From contig JAKLJE010000004.1 in assembly GCA_023151315.1 (NCBI GenBank), forward strand, positions 1 to 64,000: a stretch of 64,000 bases of DNA. Direction: 5' to 3'. A program made the translations under genes and the position numbers. How positions within the stretch are numbered: the stretch's first letter is position 1; every line of letters starts with the position of its first letter. Shown here one piece after another: positions 33,362 through 42,480 of the stretch. This DNA is from Bacteroidia bacterium. Its GTDB lineage: Bacteria; Bacteroidota; Bacteroidia; Palsa-965. A model generated the notes under the pieces. The model saw only the letters and a list, made by a program, of their open reading frames with translations. It had not been told where the DNA came from and searched no databases.

Positions 33362-35248
33362 TTATTGTTTGATTACTCGCTGTATTGCACTTGAACCATT
33401 AGCCTTCACGCGGACAAGATAGATTCCGTTTTCCTCCGGCAATTGAATTGTGATTGAAGAACTATTCATTGTTTCGGTGACAATTAGTTGACCAACCGAA
33501 TTGATTACTTCAATAGTTGCATTGTTGTAGCCGTATTGCAGTTGTAATGTTACTTCACCTGAGCTTGGACTTGGATACACGTTAAATACAACTGTTGATT
33601 GTTCAATTACCGAAGTGATGACCGTGCATGATGTTGTATCGCTGCATGATCCGGTTGAAATCAAAGCCTGATAGCTGCCGGGAACGGAAGGAGTGAACGT
33701 TTGATTCGTCTCTCCTGCTACAGGTTGTCCGTTTGAACAGTCAATCCATTGGTACCCGGTTACGGCTGCTGTAGCGATAAGCGTTGCGCCTGATGTTGTT
33801 ACATCTGTAACGACAAGACAATCACCAAGACGATGAATAAACGCGTCTTGTTGTCCGTTGGAGGTGCGTGAAGCAACAAGTCCTGAAGGATCGAAGTCTG
33901 CAGTGCCAATATAATAGCCCGTTGTATAAATCGCGCCACCTGAGCCAACTGCAATGCCATAAATAATATCGCTGCTTCCGCAATTGAAGTGCGTTGCCCA
34001 CATAAAATATCCCATATTATCGATCGCGGTGATGAAAGATTCATCAGATCCCTCAACGGGTAGATTAGTAACAGCTGCTCCCGGGTTTACATCCGCATCA
34101 TTCTGAAAGAAGCCGGCAATGTAAATTATGCCCGATGCATCGAATGCAATTGTTTTACCTTCTGAACCGGCAATTGTGTTAATCGCAGTTCTTGCCCACA
34201 CAAAATTTCCCGAAGCATCCAGCTTCAATGCATATGTTTGTCCGGCACCCGGAGAACCTGTCAGATTGGTTACACCTGCACCCGGATCGAAATCTACTGT
34301 TTCAACATAATAACCGGTTGCGTAGATATTGTTGTTGGCATCTGTTACCAGCGCATTGCCGCAATCGTACGACGAACCTCCAATTTGCTTTACCCACAGG
34401 ATGCCGCCGGAGGCATCCTGTTTACTTATGAAAATGTCTGTTGATCCGTTCGAGGTTAGATTGAGTGTACTGATGTTCGGATCGAAGTCAGTTGTACCGC
34501 TGAAATGTCCGGTAAGTAAGATGTTCCCTGCAGCATCAATGTCGAGTCCCAGAATTCCTTCGTTGCTAGTTCCCTGAAACATGCGCGCCCATACGTAGTT
34601 GCCGGCAGAATCCAGTTTCGAAACAAAGGCATCTGTTCCTCCTTGCGAAATGAAGTTGTCTGAACTTGGACCCGGATCGAAATCAACAGTGCCTTCGTAG
34701 TAGCCTGCTGTGTAAACATTGCCTGTTGCATCTACAGCCAATGAAGTAGAGAAGTTTGTTACTCCGCTTACGGAACTAAGTTGTTTTGCCCAGGCAAGTG
34801 TACCCGAGCTATTGAGTTTAACAATGAAGACAGTTTCACTTGCTGCAATCAGATTCACAACTCCGGATCCCGGATCAAAATCACCTACTCCATAGAACAC
34901 GCCGGTAATGTAGATGTTACCTGATGGATCTACATAGATTGCATGACCGTTATCGTTCGATCCGCCTCCCATGCTTACAGCCCAAAGCAGATTACCGGAA
35001 GCACCATGTTTAGTAACAAACACGTCGTCGAAACCTGCAGATGTAATATTTGTTGTGCCGGGTCCTGCATCGAAATCAACTGTTGATCTGAACGTACCGG
35101 TTGTGTATACATTTCCCGATGCATCAGTGGTAATTGATTTTCCGGTTTCGGAGCCTGTGCCGCCAATGGAGTTTACCCATTGAAATTGAGCAGATAGAGC
35201 CACACTGAAAAGTAAGCCTACGCTTAGCAGTTTGAATCTGATATCCAT
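33362..35248 (-). CDS. SBBP-repeat surface protein with T9SS sorting domain
   Basis: 628 aa from the ATG at 35248 (MDIRFKLLSVGLLFSVALSA), which gives a proper signal peptide; the frame is open to 35311 but without a sensible start. About eight SBBP-type repeats of ~55-60 residues run from residue 20 to 470 (DASGNVYTTGTFRSTVDFD, DPSGNIYITGVFYGVGDFD). An Ig-like segment follows, with CLVVTDVTTSGATL and YQWIDCSNGQPVAGET. The sorting domain is at the end (FNVYPSPSSGEVTLQLQ, LPEENGIYLVRV, RVIKQ). That end closely resembles the end of the 1696-aa neighbour, so the two probably share the T9SS route. Its promoter carries direct-repeat site A. Confidence 0.9.
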   Translation of the reverse strand: MDIRFKLLSVGLLFSVALSAQFQWVNSIGGTGSETGKSITTDASGNVYTTGTFRSTVDFDAGPGTTNITSAGFDDVFVTKHGASGNLLWAVSMGGGSNDNGHAIYVDPSGNIYITGVFYGVGDFDPGSGVVNLIAASETVFIVKLNSSGTLAWAKQLSSVSGVTNFSTSLAVDATGNVYTAGYYEGTVDFDPGPSSDNFISQGGTDAFVSKLDSAGNYVWARMFQGTSNEGILGLDIDAAGNILLTGHFSGTTDFDPNISTLNLTSNGSTDIFISKQDASGGILWVKQIGGSSYDCGNALVTDANNNIYATGYYVETVDFDPGAGVTNLTGSPGAGQTYALKLDASGNFVWARTAINTIAGSEGKTIAFDASGIIYIAGFFQNDADVNPGAAVTNLPVEGSDESFITAIDNMGYFMWATHFNCGSSDIIYGIAVGSGGAIYTTGYYIGTADFDPSGLVASRTSNGQQDAFIHRLGDCLVVTDVTTSGATLIATAAVTGYQWIDCSNGQPVAGETNQTFTPSVPGSYQALISTGSCSDTTSCTVITSVIEQSTVVFNVYPSPSSGEVTLQLQYGYNNATIEVINSVGQLIVTETMNSSSITIQLPEENGIYLVRVKANGSSAIQRVIKQ

Positions 35249-35265
35249 GACTATTGGTTTCTGTG

Positions 35266-35337
35266 CAAGAGTACCAATATTCACTTTGATATCGGGTCTG
35301 ACTTTCACCAATAGCCAAATGGCTTCAGGAATGGACA
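35266..35337 (-). promoter_or_regulatory. Predicted LytTR-controlled promoter A
   Basis: Plus-strand TTCACCAAT (35304-35312), N11, TTCAGGAAT (35324-35332) followed by GGACA. Exactly 30 nt lie between the repeat and the -7 like box (35266-35273; minus strand TACTCTTG, one mismatch to TAnnTTTG). The box ends 17 nt before the ATG at 35248. No -33 TTG is present. Confidence 0.7.
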
Positions 35338-35345
35338 GGAAATAA

Positions 35346-35372
35346 CGAGGAAGGATTCCGGATCCTTCCTCG
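35346..35372 (-). terminator. Intrinsic terminator after the SprB-repeat gene
   Basis: CGAGGAAGGAT (35346-35356) pairs perfectly with ATCCTTCCTCG (35362-35372), 19 nt past the stop at 35392. Confidence 0.88.
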
Positions 35373-35391
35373 AACGCAGTAAGAAATCGTT

Positions 35392-38300
35392 CTATTCTTT
35401 AATTACTTTTTGAGTGTAGCTTGAACTGTTTACCGTAACGCGTATGAGATAAATTCCATTTTCTTCAGGTAATTGAAGAGTAATTACAGAGCTGTTCGCT
35501 TTCTCAGTCATTACCAATTGACCAACTGCATTGAATACTTCAATGGTTGAATTAGTAACCGAACCTGTTTGTATGGTGATCCATCCGTTTGTTGGGTTCG
35601 GATACAAACTGAATGTCGCGATCGAAGTGTTTTCAATTCCTGTGATCACATTGGAACAAGCACTGGTATCGCTGCATGAACCAACAGTTACAATCACTGC
35701 ATAATCGCCATTTACCGTTGGTGTGAAACTCTGATTCGTTGCTCCGACTACAGGAGCATTTCCATTGAGACAATCAATCCATTGGTAAGTTGCTCCGTTT
35801 TGGTTGGAAGAGATTGTTCCAAAGCTGTTTGTTGTTGTGATGTCGATTGCTGTATTCACTGTCAGATCGGTTGTAACAGTGCTATCGCAACCATTGAGTG
35901 CTGTTAATACATCCGTATAAATTCCGGTTGCAGTGTAGGTGTTTGATCCCACTGTGAATGAGCCTCCGAAACACAAAGTCACTGTTTGCGATGATGCAAT
36001 CGCTGCTGGTTGTGAAAGTGTGTTTACAAAAGTAGCGGTGCATGCATTTGCATCTGTAACAACACAGGTATACGTTCCGGCAGCAAGACCTGATGCCGAT
36101 GCTGCTGTACCTCCCGATGGAAGCCAGTTGTAAGTGTACGATCCTGTTCCGCCTGCAGCGAACACGCCCATCGCACCGTCGCTTCCTCCGTTGCAAGTCG
36201 GGTCTGTGTTGAAAGTTCCCGATGTGCTGATAGCAGGAGGTTCGCTCAGTGTAACAGAAGTTGCTTGCGTACATCCATTCGCATCTGTAATTGTACAGGT
36301 GTATGATCCTGCACCGATTCCGGTTGTAGTTGCCGCACTGCCTCCGGCAGGCAACCACGAATAGGTGAGTGTTCCTGTTCCTCCTGAAGCACTTACGGTG
36401 GCTGTTCCGTTCGTTCCTGCATTACACAGTGGATCTGATTGCGATGTAACACTTGCTGTAATCACAGATGGCTCGGTAATAGTTACGATCTGCGTTTGCG
36501 TACATCCGTTAGCATCTGTAATTGTGCAGGTGTATGTATTCGGTGCGAGACCTGAAGCGGAAGCAGAAGTTCCACCTGACGGTGACCACGCGAATGAGTA
36601 GGATGGTGTACCACCGTTTGCGTTTACAGTTGCTGCTCCGTTATTTCCACCGTTACAGGTAACGTTGCTCTGTGAGGCAATGCTGGTTGTGATAGCGGAC
36701 GGCTGTGTGATGTTCACTGTTTGTGTTGTTGTACAGCTGTTGGCATCGGTAATTGTGCATGTATAAATTCCTGCAGTACGACCTGTGATAGCAGCTGTTG
36801 TTCCTCCTGATGGTGACCATGAGTATGTGTAGCCTCCAGCTCCGCCGGTAACAGAAACGGATGCTGCGCCGTTGTTGCCTGTATTACACGAAACATTAGT
36901 TTGTGAAGTTACGTTCACTGTCATTCCTGCAGGTTGTGTAATTGACACGGTTTGCTGGCGAGTACATCCGTTCGCATCAGTAATTGTACACGTGTAAGTA
37001 GTGGCTGTTAATCCGGTTGCGGTTGATGCAGTACCACCTGAAGGTGACCAGGCGTAAGTGAATCCACCTGCACCGCCGCTAGCATTTACTGTTGCAGAAC
37101 CATTGTTGCCACCGTTGCAAGCTACGTTTGTTTGCGAGGTGATCGATGATGTAATTGCCGTAGGTTGTGTAATGCTCACACTTTGAGTGATTGTACAACC
37201 ATTGGCATCGGTTACAGTACAAATGTATGTTCCGGCGGTTCTTCCTGAGATAGATGCTGATGTTCCGCCGCTCGGTGCCCACGAGTATGAATATCCCGGA
37301 GAGCCGCCTGATATTGAAAGTGTGGCTGCTCCGTTATTTCCCCCGTTGCACGAAACATTCGTTTGTGATGTTACAGATGATGAGATTGCGGTTGGTTGTG
37401 TCAATGATACAGTTTGTGTGCGCGTACAACCGTTGGCATCAGTTATAGTACAAGTGTAAGTTCCTGCAGTTCTCCCGCTGATGGAAGAAGCTGTTCCTCC
37501 ACTTGGAGCCCAAGAGTACGTGTAGCTGCCTGTTCCTCCGGTTACTGATAAGGTTGCTGCTCCGTTCGCTCCACCATTACAGGAAATATTAGTTTGTGAT
37601 GTTACTGTTGATGCCAACGCGACCGGCTGTGTAATGGAAACGGTTTGTGTGCGTGTACATCCGTTTCCATCGGTAATTGTGCATGTATAGGTGTTAGCTG
37701 CAAGACCTGTTGCAGTTGCTGCAGTTCCACCGGATGGAGACCAGGCATAAGTGTATGCGCCAGCTCCGCCGGAAACGGAAACAGTTGCAGCGCCGGAAGT
37801 TCCTCCATTGCACAAGTTATTCGTTTGTGATGCAACAGATGAACTCAAAGCAGTTGGTTGTGTGAGACTCACTGTTTGAGTGAGAGTACATCCGCTCGCA
37901 TCCGTAATTGTGCAAGTGTAAGTTCCTGCGGTGCGACCGGAGATTGATACACCTGTTCCACCACTCGGAGCCCAAGAGTAAGTATATGGTGATGTTCCTC
38001 CGCCCGGAACAACTGTAGCTGCTCCATTCGATCCTCCGTTACATGAAATGTTGACAATTGAAGTTGCTGAAGAAGTAATTTGAGGATTCACAGTCACGGT
38101 AATCTGCGTTCTTGAACTCACTGCACATCCTGAACTGTCTTGTACATAGAAACTCGTAGTTGCTGTTAACGCTGCAGTAGTGAATGAACCTCCACCGCCC
38201 AGATAAGTTCCACCTGTGCTGGCACTATACCAGCCTAATGTTCCGCCACCCGTTGCAGAGAGAGTTGTACTTGTATTGTAACAAACCGCGAGACTCGTTG

Positions 38301-40482
38301 GTGCTGTTGTATTTGTTGGTGCTGCGGAAGAATTGCAGTTGAAGAACGATGCAATAAAACCATCATTCGCCCCGCCATACGTTGGCTGGTGACTGCCTGC
38401 CGTTGCAATTTCTGTACCTGCATTGGACGCTGCTACTCCTGAAAATACAATGTTATTGTTGAGGTCAATCGTTACTGAATAACCTGTTTCTGCGCCGGCT
38501 CCTCCGTAGTAAGTTCCCCATTGACGAACACCGGCACTGTTGAACTGAACGAGAAACGCTTCGTTACCGCCTCCACTTGTAGGTTGATGGCTTCCTGCAG
38601 TAGAAATCGCATTGGCAGTTGTTGTAGTTGACATACCACAGAAGTAAATATTACCTGCTGCATCTGTTGCGCAACCAATGCCTTGATCCACACCGGCACC
38701 ACCATAGTAGGTTCCCCACTGACGAACTCCACTCGTATTGAATTTAACGAGGAAGGCTTCTGCACCACTCACAAGAGTTGGTTGATGGCTACCTGCGGTA
38801 GCAATTGAAGTACCTGTGCTTCCCGCGGTGTTACCGGTAAAGTATACGTTTCCTGAGGCATCCACAGCGCACTCTCCACCTGTATCGTTGCCCGCTCCAC
38901 CGTAGAACGTGCCCCATTGTCTGATGCCGGCTGAATTTAATTTGATGAACATGCAATCCTGTCCTCCGCCAATAGTTGGCTGGTGACAGCCTGCACTGAC
39001 TACAGCACCTCCCAAGGTCCATCCGGAAAGATAAATGTTCCCGCTTAAGTCCACGGCAACGGAGCTTAATACGTCGTTGAATCCTCCGCCATAATAAGTT
39101 CCCCATTGACGGACACCTGCCGAATTGAATTTTACGACAAATCCATCCTGAGTGCCACCGCCGTATGCGGGTTGCTGACATCCTGCTGTTGTAAAAACCG
39201 CCGGAAAGTTTCCAAATGATTGTCCGGTCATTACCACATCTCCCGTAGGAGTGACAGCGCAACTGTATGCGCGGTCTTCATTGGCAGCTCCATAGTGCGT
39301 GCCCCACAATTTCACACCATTTGCATCAAATTTCATCAGGAATGCGTCAACGGTTCCGCCTCCGAATGTAGGCTGGTGACAACCGGCACTTGCAACTACT
39401 GTACCCGCGGTAAATTCATCACCACAGATATACACGTTACCAGATGCATCCACAGCAACTCCATATCCCTGATCGGATGCATTATCACCGACATAAGTTC
39501 CCCATTGCCTTACACCGGAAGAGTTGAACTTAGCGAGGTAGATGTTGTTATTACCTGCGCTGGTAGATTGATAACTACCTGCAGTCGCAATTCCGGTTCC
39601 TGACTGTGTCCAACCCGTAACGAAAATGTTTCCACTTGCATCCGTGCGACAACGGTAGGCGTGGTCCAACCCTGTTCCACCATAATATGTAGCCCATGTA
39701 CGAGTAGCGGGGTCAATAATTAATTCTGATGCAGAATCATAATTATCGATTTCAAATTCAAGTATATTTCCTTTAACAATCCATCGCGCAGAAAGCTGAC
39801 GGCCATTCTGAAAAACAAGCGGCGCACCTTCTTCAATCTGGCCCAATGGGGTGTAATACAAAAGAGAGCCGTTGCGCTGGATCTCAATTTTTGTTGCACC
39901 ATTCACGACAGCCTTGATGTCTTTATAATTTCCACCCGGCGATACAATGAAATCGTACTTCAGTGTGTTGTTTTGCGCATAGTAGTGCAGATCAACGTTG
40001 GAATAAATGTTTTTGTAAATAACATCCTCAAATGTGCGCACGCCAATTACTCCGTTCGGACAAACCGGATAGTAATATGAAGAGGTGCCGGCTGTTTGTT
40101 TTGCAGTAATTATCTCGTAAGAAGGGTTGAAACCAAGCCAATTGATGTCAATCCGGTAAGTCGTGAGCTGATCCGGAGTGGAGATATCTTCCACAAGGTC
40201 GGAAGCACCCGGAAGATCCATTTTTTTCCAGCTATCCACGCGGTTCAATTCATAGCTGATACCGTTATTGCGAAGATGAAATGCCATGCCGCTCGTATTT
40301 CCGCTGAATTGAACATCCGGTCGCGGGTTACCATTCTGATCGGCAACCTGCCCTTTGTTCTCAGTGAAGGAAATGATAGAGGAATGTTGAACTTGAGATG
40401 GTATAGTTTCTTGTACAACTTGTGATGGCAATGCCGCAATCAAGCTAAGCACCGAAAAACCTGTGAGCAATAATCTTTTCAT
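35392..40482 (-). CDS. 1696-aa SprB/SBBP-repeat surface protein with T9SS sorting domain
   Basis: Signal peptide at 1-20. An N-terminal domain (about 35-255: SFTENKGQVADQNGNPRPDV, SSYYYPVCPNGVIGVRTFED) is of the type found before SBBP repeats. Seven SBBP repeats of ~66 aa are at about 260-715 (VRQWGTYYGGAG, DASGNVYFTG, ATAGSHQPT). An Ig-like domain is at 717-800. Nine SprB-type repeats of 77 aa are at about 801-1494 (TSQTNVSCNGGNNGAATVS, YTCTITDANGCT). Two further modules follow, then a sorting domain (FSLYPNPTNGWITIQTG, LPEENGIYLIRV, KVIKE). SprB repeats are named after the gliding adhesin SprB; a surface adhesin role is likely here, motility is not shown. Its promoter has direct-repeat site B. 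Confidence 0.93.
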   Translation of the reverse strand: MKRLLLTGFSVLSLIAALPSQVVQETIPSQVQHSSIISFTENKGQVADQNGNPRPDVQFSGNTSGMAFHLRNNGISYELNRVDSWKKMDLPGASDLVEDISTPDQLTTYRIDINWLGFNPSYEIITAKQTAGTSSYYYPVCPNGVIGVRTFEDVIYKNIYSNVDLHYYAQNNTLKYDFIVSPGGNYKDIKAVVNGATKIEIQRNGSLLYYTPLGQIEEGAPLVFQNGRQLSARWIVKGNILEFEIDNYDSASELIIDPATRTWATYYGGTGLDHAYRCRTDASGNIFVTGWTQSGTGIATAGSYQSTSAGNNNIYLAKFNSSGVRQWGTYVGDNASDQGYGVAVDASGNVYICGDEFTAGTVVASAGCHQPTFGGGTVDAFLMKFDANGVKLWGTHYGAANEDRAYSCAVTPTGDVVMTGQSFGNFPAVFTTAGCQQPAYGGGTQDGFVVKFNSAGVRQWGTYYGGGFNDVLSSVAVDLSGNIYLSGWTLGGAVVSAGCHQPTIGGGQDCMFIKLNSAGIRQWGTFYGGAGNDTGGECAVDASGNVYFTGNTAGSTGTSIATAGSHQPTLVSGAEAFLVKFNTSGVRQWGTYYGGAGVDQGIGCATDAAGNIYFCGMSTTTTANAISTAGSHQPTSGGGNEAFLVQFNSAGVRQWGTYYGGAGAETGYSVTIDLNNNIVFSGVAASNAGTEIATAGSHQPTYGGANDGFIASFFNCNSSAAPTNTTAPTSLAVCYNTSTTLSATGGGTLGWYSASTGGTYLGGGGSFTTAALTATTSFYVQDSSGCAVSSRTQITVTVNPQITSSATSIVNISCNGGSNGAATVVPGGGTSPYTYSWAPSGGTGVSISGRTAGTYTCTITDASGCTLTQTVSLTQPTALSSSVASQTNNLCNGGTSGAATVSVSGGAGAYTYAWSPSGGTAATATGLAANTYTCTITDGNGCTRTQTVSITQPVALASTVTSQTNISCNGGANGAATLSVTGGTGSYTYSWAPSGGTASSISGRTAGTYTCTITDANGCTRTQTVSLTQPTAISSSVTSQTNVSCNGGNNGAATLSISGGSPGYSYSWAPSGGTSASISGRTAGTYICTVTDANGCTITQSVSITQPTAITSSITSQTNVACNGGNNGSATVNASGGAGGFTYAWSPSGGTASTATGLTATTYTCTITDANGCTRQQTVSITQPAGMTVNVTSQTNVSCNTGNNGAASVSVTGGAGGYTYSWSPSGGTTAAITGRTAGIYTCTITDANSCTTTQTVNITQPSAITTSIASQSNVTCNGGNNGAATVNANGGTPSYSFAWSPSGGTSASASGLAPNTYTCTITDANGCTQTQIVTITEPSVITASVTSQSDPLCNAGTNGTATVSASGGTGTLTYSWLPAGGSAATTTGIGAGSYTCTITDANGCTQATSVTLSEPPAISTSGTFNTDPTCNGGSDGAMGVFAAGGTGSYTYNWLPSGGTAASASGLAAGTYTCVVTDANACTATFVNTLSQPAAIASSQTVTLCFGGSFTVGSNTYTATGIYTDVLTALNGCDSTVTTDLTVNTAIDITTTNSFGTISSNQNGATYQWIDCLNGNAPVVGATNQSFTPTVNGDYAVIVTVGSCSDTSACSNVITGIENTSIATFSLYPNPTNGWITIQTGSVTNSTIEVFNAVGQLVMTEKANSSVITLQLPEENGIYLIRVTVNSSSYTQKVIKE
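35995..38080 (-). repeat. Nine tandem 231-bp SprB-type repeats (coding)
   Basis: Nine in-frame units of 77 codons, bounded by the sequence SLTQP/SITQP and starting SxTSQTNxSC. They are alike at the DNA level as well (TGTxTxACCATTACAGATGC-like segments recur every ~231 bp on the minus strand), so unequal recombination or copy-number change is possible. The first and last units are the most divergent. Confidence 0.9.
38333..39706 (-). repeat. Seven SBBP repeats (coding)
   Basis: Seven units of about 63-67 codons, each opening VRQWGTYYGG (variants RTWATYYGG, VKLWGTHYGA), with DASGNVYFTG in the middle and ATAGSHQPT...AFLVKFNSAG at the end. They probably fold as blades of a beta-propeller. Confidence 0.88.
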
Positions 40483-40506
40483 TTGCAGTTAATCTGGATT
40501 TATTAT

Positions 40507-40578
40507 CAAGAATACATCAATGAAGTAGTTGGGACGCATTATATTTCACCAACAGCCAATCCGTTTCAGTAATGGACA
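40507..40578 (-). promoter_or_regulatory. Predicted LytTR-controlled promoter B
   Basis: Plus-strand TTCACCAAC (40545-40553), N11, TTCAGTAAT (40565-40573) followed by GGACA. Exactly 30 nt separate it from the -7 like box (40507-40514; minus strand TATTCTTG, one mismatch). The box ends 24 nt before the ATG at 40482. No -33 TTG. Confidence 0.7.
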
Positions 40579-40582
40579 ATAA

Positions 40583-40614
40583 AAAAGCGCCAATCAAAAT
40601 TGAGAGGCGCTTTC
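40583..40614 (-). terminator. Intrinsic terminator after the 304-aa secreted protein gene
   Basis: AAAGCGCC (40584-40591) pairs with GGCGCTTT (40606-40613), with an inner CAAT/ATTG stem. It ends 21 nt past the stop and touches regulatory site B. Confidence 0.85.
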
Positions 40615-40634
40615 CTTATTCTGTTTCTTTCCCT

Positions 40635-41549
40635 TTATAGAGTGGAAGCTTTTACTTCCCGACCGCAATTGTTTCCATCAAGGTCAAGGAGTACTTCACC
40701 GGTACTGTCCAGTTGTTCTGAATTCGGACGGTGTTTCCCTCTGTATATTTTGCCGTTATCACAGCTGAAATCAAGTTTTTCACCGGGCTTAAGCACCTTG
40801 GAAACTCCGGAGCCGTAACACATGAGGACTTCGTGCTGCGTGTCGTTTACTAATGTCACCCTTGGTTTTCTTAACTGCTGCAATTTTGCTTGTCCTTCAG
40901 GTGAATTCCAATATGCGGCGTTCTTATTATCGTAAGTGAGTTGGGTAGAATCGCGGGTGAATTTCATTGCATCAACTTGCTCCTGCATCGCCGGGTTGTA
41001 AGGATTTGCATCCTGGATCTTTTTCATCTCAACGAAATAGTCCATCACCATTTTTTTCAGATCAGCTGATTTCATGTCGCTCATCTTTGAACCTTTGAAC
41101 AAAGGATCAGACGCTTTGTCTTTCGGAACGGTAGGAAACCACATGGCGTCAATTTCAAATTGTGTAGTGCTTTTGAAATATTCCAATTTGAAGAGCACAC
41201 TGTTAATGATGACCCATGCATTGTTCGCGGGAGCACTCATGTATGAAGGGTGTGTATAGTGATCGAAGCTGTGATGCATGTAATAATAACTGACACGTTT
41301 TTGCGTAGTGTCTTTATTATCGACGCAATTGAATCCGACAATCTGACCGAATCTGTTTTTAACGGTATGCAGAGTAGTGACCCATCTCTTTTCTCCAATA
41401 ATGTTTTTTCCGCCTTCAACCGGACGGACATCCCAGTACTCTGTGAATGTAAGTCCATCTACTGCTTTCAGAGCAGTGATCATGTCGGTCTGTGAATGAA
41501 CCAGATTGAAAGTGAGTGTTGCAGCAATGGCAACGAGCAATTTTTTCAT
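40635..41549 (-). CDS. Secreted protein of unknown function next to LytTR regulator
   Basis: 304 aa with a signal peptide (MKKLLVAIAATLTFNLVHS). The chain is mixed alpha/beta with no T9SS sorting domain and no motif I recognise. Noteworthy are SYYYMHHSFDHYTHPSYMSA (histidine- and tyrosine-rich) and a C-terminal part with conserved-looking cysteines (LMCYGSG, DFSCDNGKIYRG, GNNCGRE). It is probably periplasmic or exported. Its promoter carries the same direct repeat (site C) as the two large surface-protein genes downstream, so it probably shares their control and function. Confidence 0.8.
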   Translation of the reverse strand: MKKLLVAIAATLTFNLVHSQTDMITALKAVDGLTFTEYWDVRPVEGGKNIIGEKRWVTTLHTVKNRFGQIVGFNCVDNKDTTQKRVSYYYMHHSFDHYTHPSYMSAPANNAWVIINSVLFKLEYFKSTTQFEIDAMWFPTVPKDKASDPLFKGSKMSDMKSADLKKMVMDYFVEMKKIQDANPYNPAMQEQVDAMKFTRDSTQLTYDNKNAAYWNSPEGQAKLQQLRKPRVTLVNDTQHEVLMCYGSGVSKVLKPGEKLDFSCDNGKIYRGKHRPNSEQLDSTGEVLLDLDGNNCGREVKASTL

Positions 41550-41587
41550 ATGATTTCGGGTTAAAGATTTTCAGTGAATTATCTGCG

Positions 41588-41659
41588 CAATAGTAATGTG
41601 CATAGTCTTCACTTCGAAGATTACCTTCAGCAACAGACAACAAAATTCAGGAATGGACA
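41588..41659 (-). promoter_or_regulatory. Predicted LytTR-controlled promoter C
   Basis: Plus-strand TTCAGCAAC (41626-41634), N11, TTCAGGAAT (41646-41654) followed by GGACA. Exactly 30 nt separate it from the -7 like box (41588-41595; minus strand TACTATTG, one mismatch). The box ends 38 nt before the ATG at 41549. It lies in the 112-nt gap after the regulator gene. Confidence 0.7.
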
Positions 41660-41661
41660 GA

Positions 41662-42405
41662 TTACGACACGATCAGCGCTTCGAATTCGGCCTTACGATA
41701 CTTGGAAAGTTTCGTGACAATTCCGTTGGAAAGCTGAATCGTTAATTCCGATTTGGAATAATTCTTCAGGTGGTCACGATTGATGATCCAGGATTTGTGT
41801 GCTCTGAAAAAAGCCGGAACGGATTCCAATGTAGTCTCAAAGTGCTTAAGATTACGACTGGCAATGTAATTTCTCTGCGAGGTGTGAAGAATGCAGTATG
41901 ATTCCTGGGCCTCAATTGCAATTATGGAATTCAAAGGAACGATATGCTGTTGCCCTTTATCCGTTACAACGATGTTGCGGATTTCTTTTGTTTCAAGTGT
42001 AGTGCTGAGTTGTACCAGACGCTGCGATTGCTCTTGCGGATTGCGATGTTCCTTTACACGAGTCACCGCACGTTTCAGGCGTTCGATGTCAACAGGCTTC
42101 AGCAGATAATCCATTGCTGCAATCTCGAATGCGCGAATCGCGTACTGATCATACGCGGTTACGAAGATAATTTCGAAGTTGATCTGCTTGAAGAAATTTA
42201 CAATTTCATAGCCCGCATAGTTGGGCATCTCTATATCAAGGAAAACAAGATCCGGTTTGAGTTCATTAATTGACTTTACTGCCTCCGGAACATTCTCGCA
42301 TTTGGAGAGTACTTCCACTTCAGGACAAAATCGGGCAAGCAAATTTGCAAGTACGTCTCTGGCACTTGCTTCATCATCAACAATAATGGCCCGAAGTTTA
42401 TTCAC
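41662..42405 (-). CDS. LytTR-family response regulator
   Basis: 247 aa from a GTG start (MNKLRAIIVDDEASARDVLA); there is no ATG upstream before a stop. The receiver domain is at 1-120 with acidic pocket Asp10/Asp11, phospho-acceptor Asp57 (LVFLDIEMPN) and the conserved YLLKPVDIERL. The LytTR DNA-binding domain is at about 140-247 (SIIAIEAQESYCILHTSQRN, RAHKSWIINRDHLKNY). LytTR proteins bind pairs of ~9-bp direct repeats about two helical turns apart, just upstream of the core promoter. Three such sites lie just downstream in this locus. It is co-transcribed with the kinase gene 75 nt upstream. Confidence 0.95.
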   Translation of the reverse strand: MNKLRAIIVDDEASARDVLANLLARFCPEVEVLSKCENVPEAVKSINELKPDLVFLDIEMPNYAGYEIVNFFKQINFEIIFVTAYDQYAIRAFEIAAMDYLLKPVDIERLKRAVTRVKEHRNPQEQSQRLVQLSTTLETKEIRNIVVTDKGQQHIVPLNSIIAIEAQESYCILHTSQRNYIASRNLKHFETTLESVPAFFRAHKSWIINRDHLKNYSKSELTIQLSNGIVTKLSKYRKAEFEALIVS

Positions 42406-42480
42406 TGATACAAACTTATTCTTAATCGGAATTATTTTACTGCTTTTTTCAGGAAGTGCCCGGATTTATTCATCAACGGA

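Noticed and set aside
36134-37459. Long open frames on the plus strand through the SprB-type repeats
   Set aside because: They mirror the repeat period and arise from the regular codon pattern of the minus-strand gene; the products are low-complexity and the minus-strand frame has clear domain structure.
35995-38080. Regularly spaced repeats as a CRISPR array
   Set aside because: The unit is 231 bp, coding and continuous without spacers.
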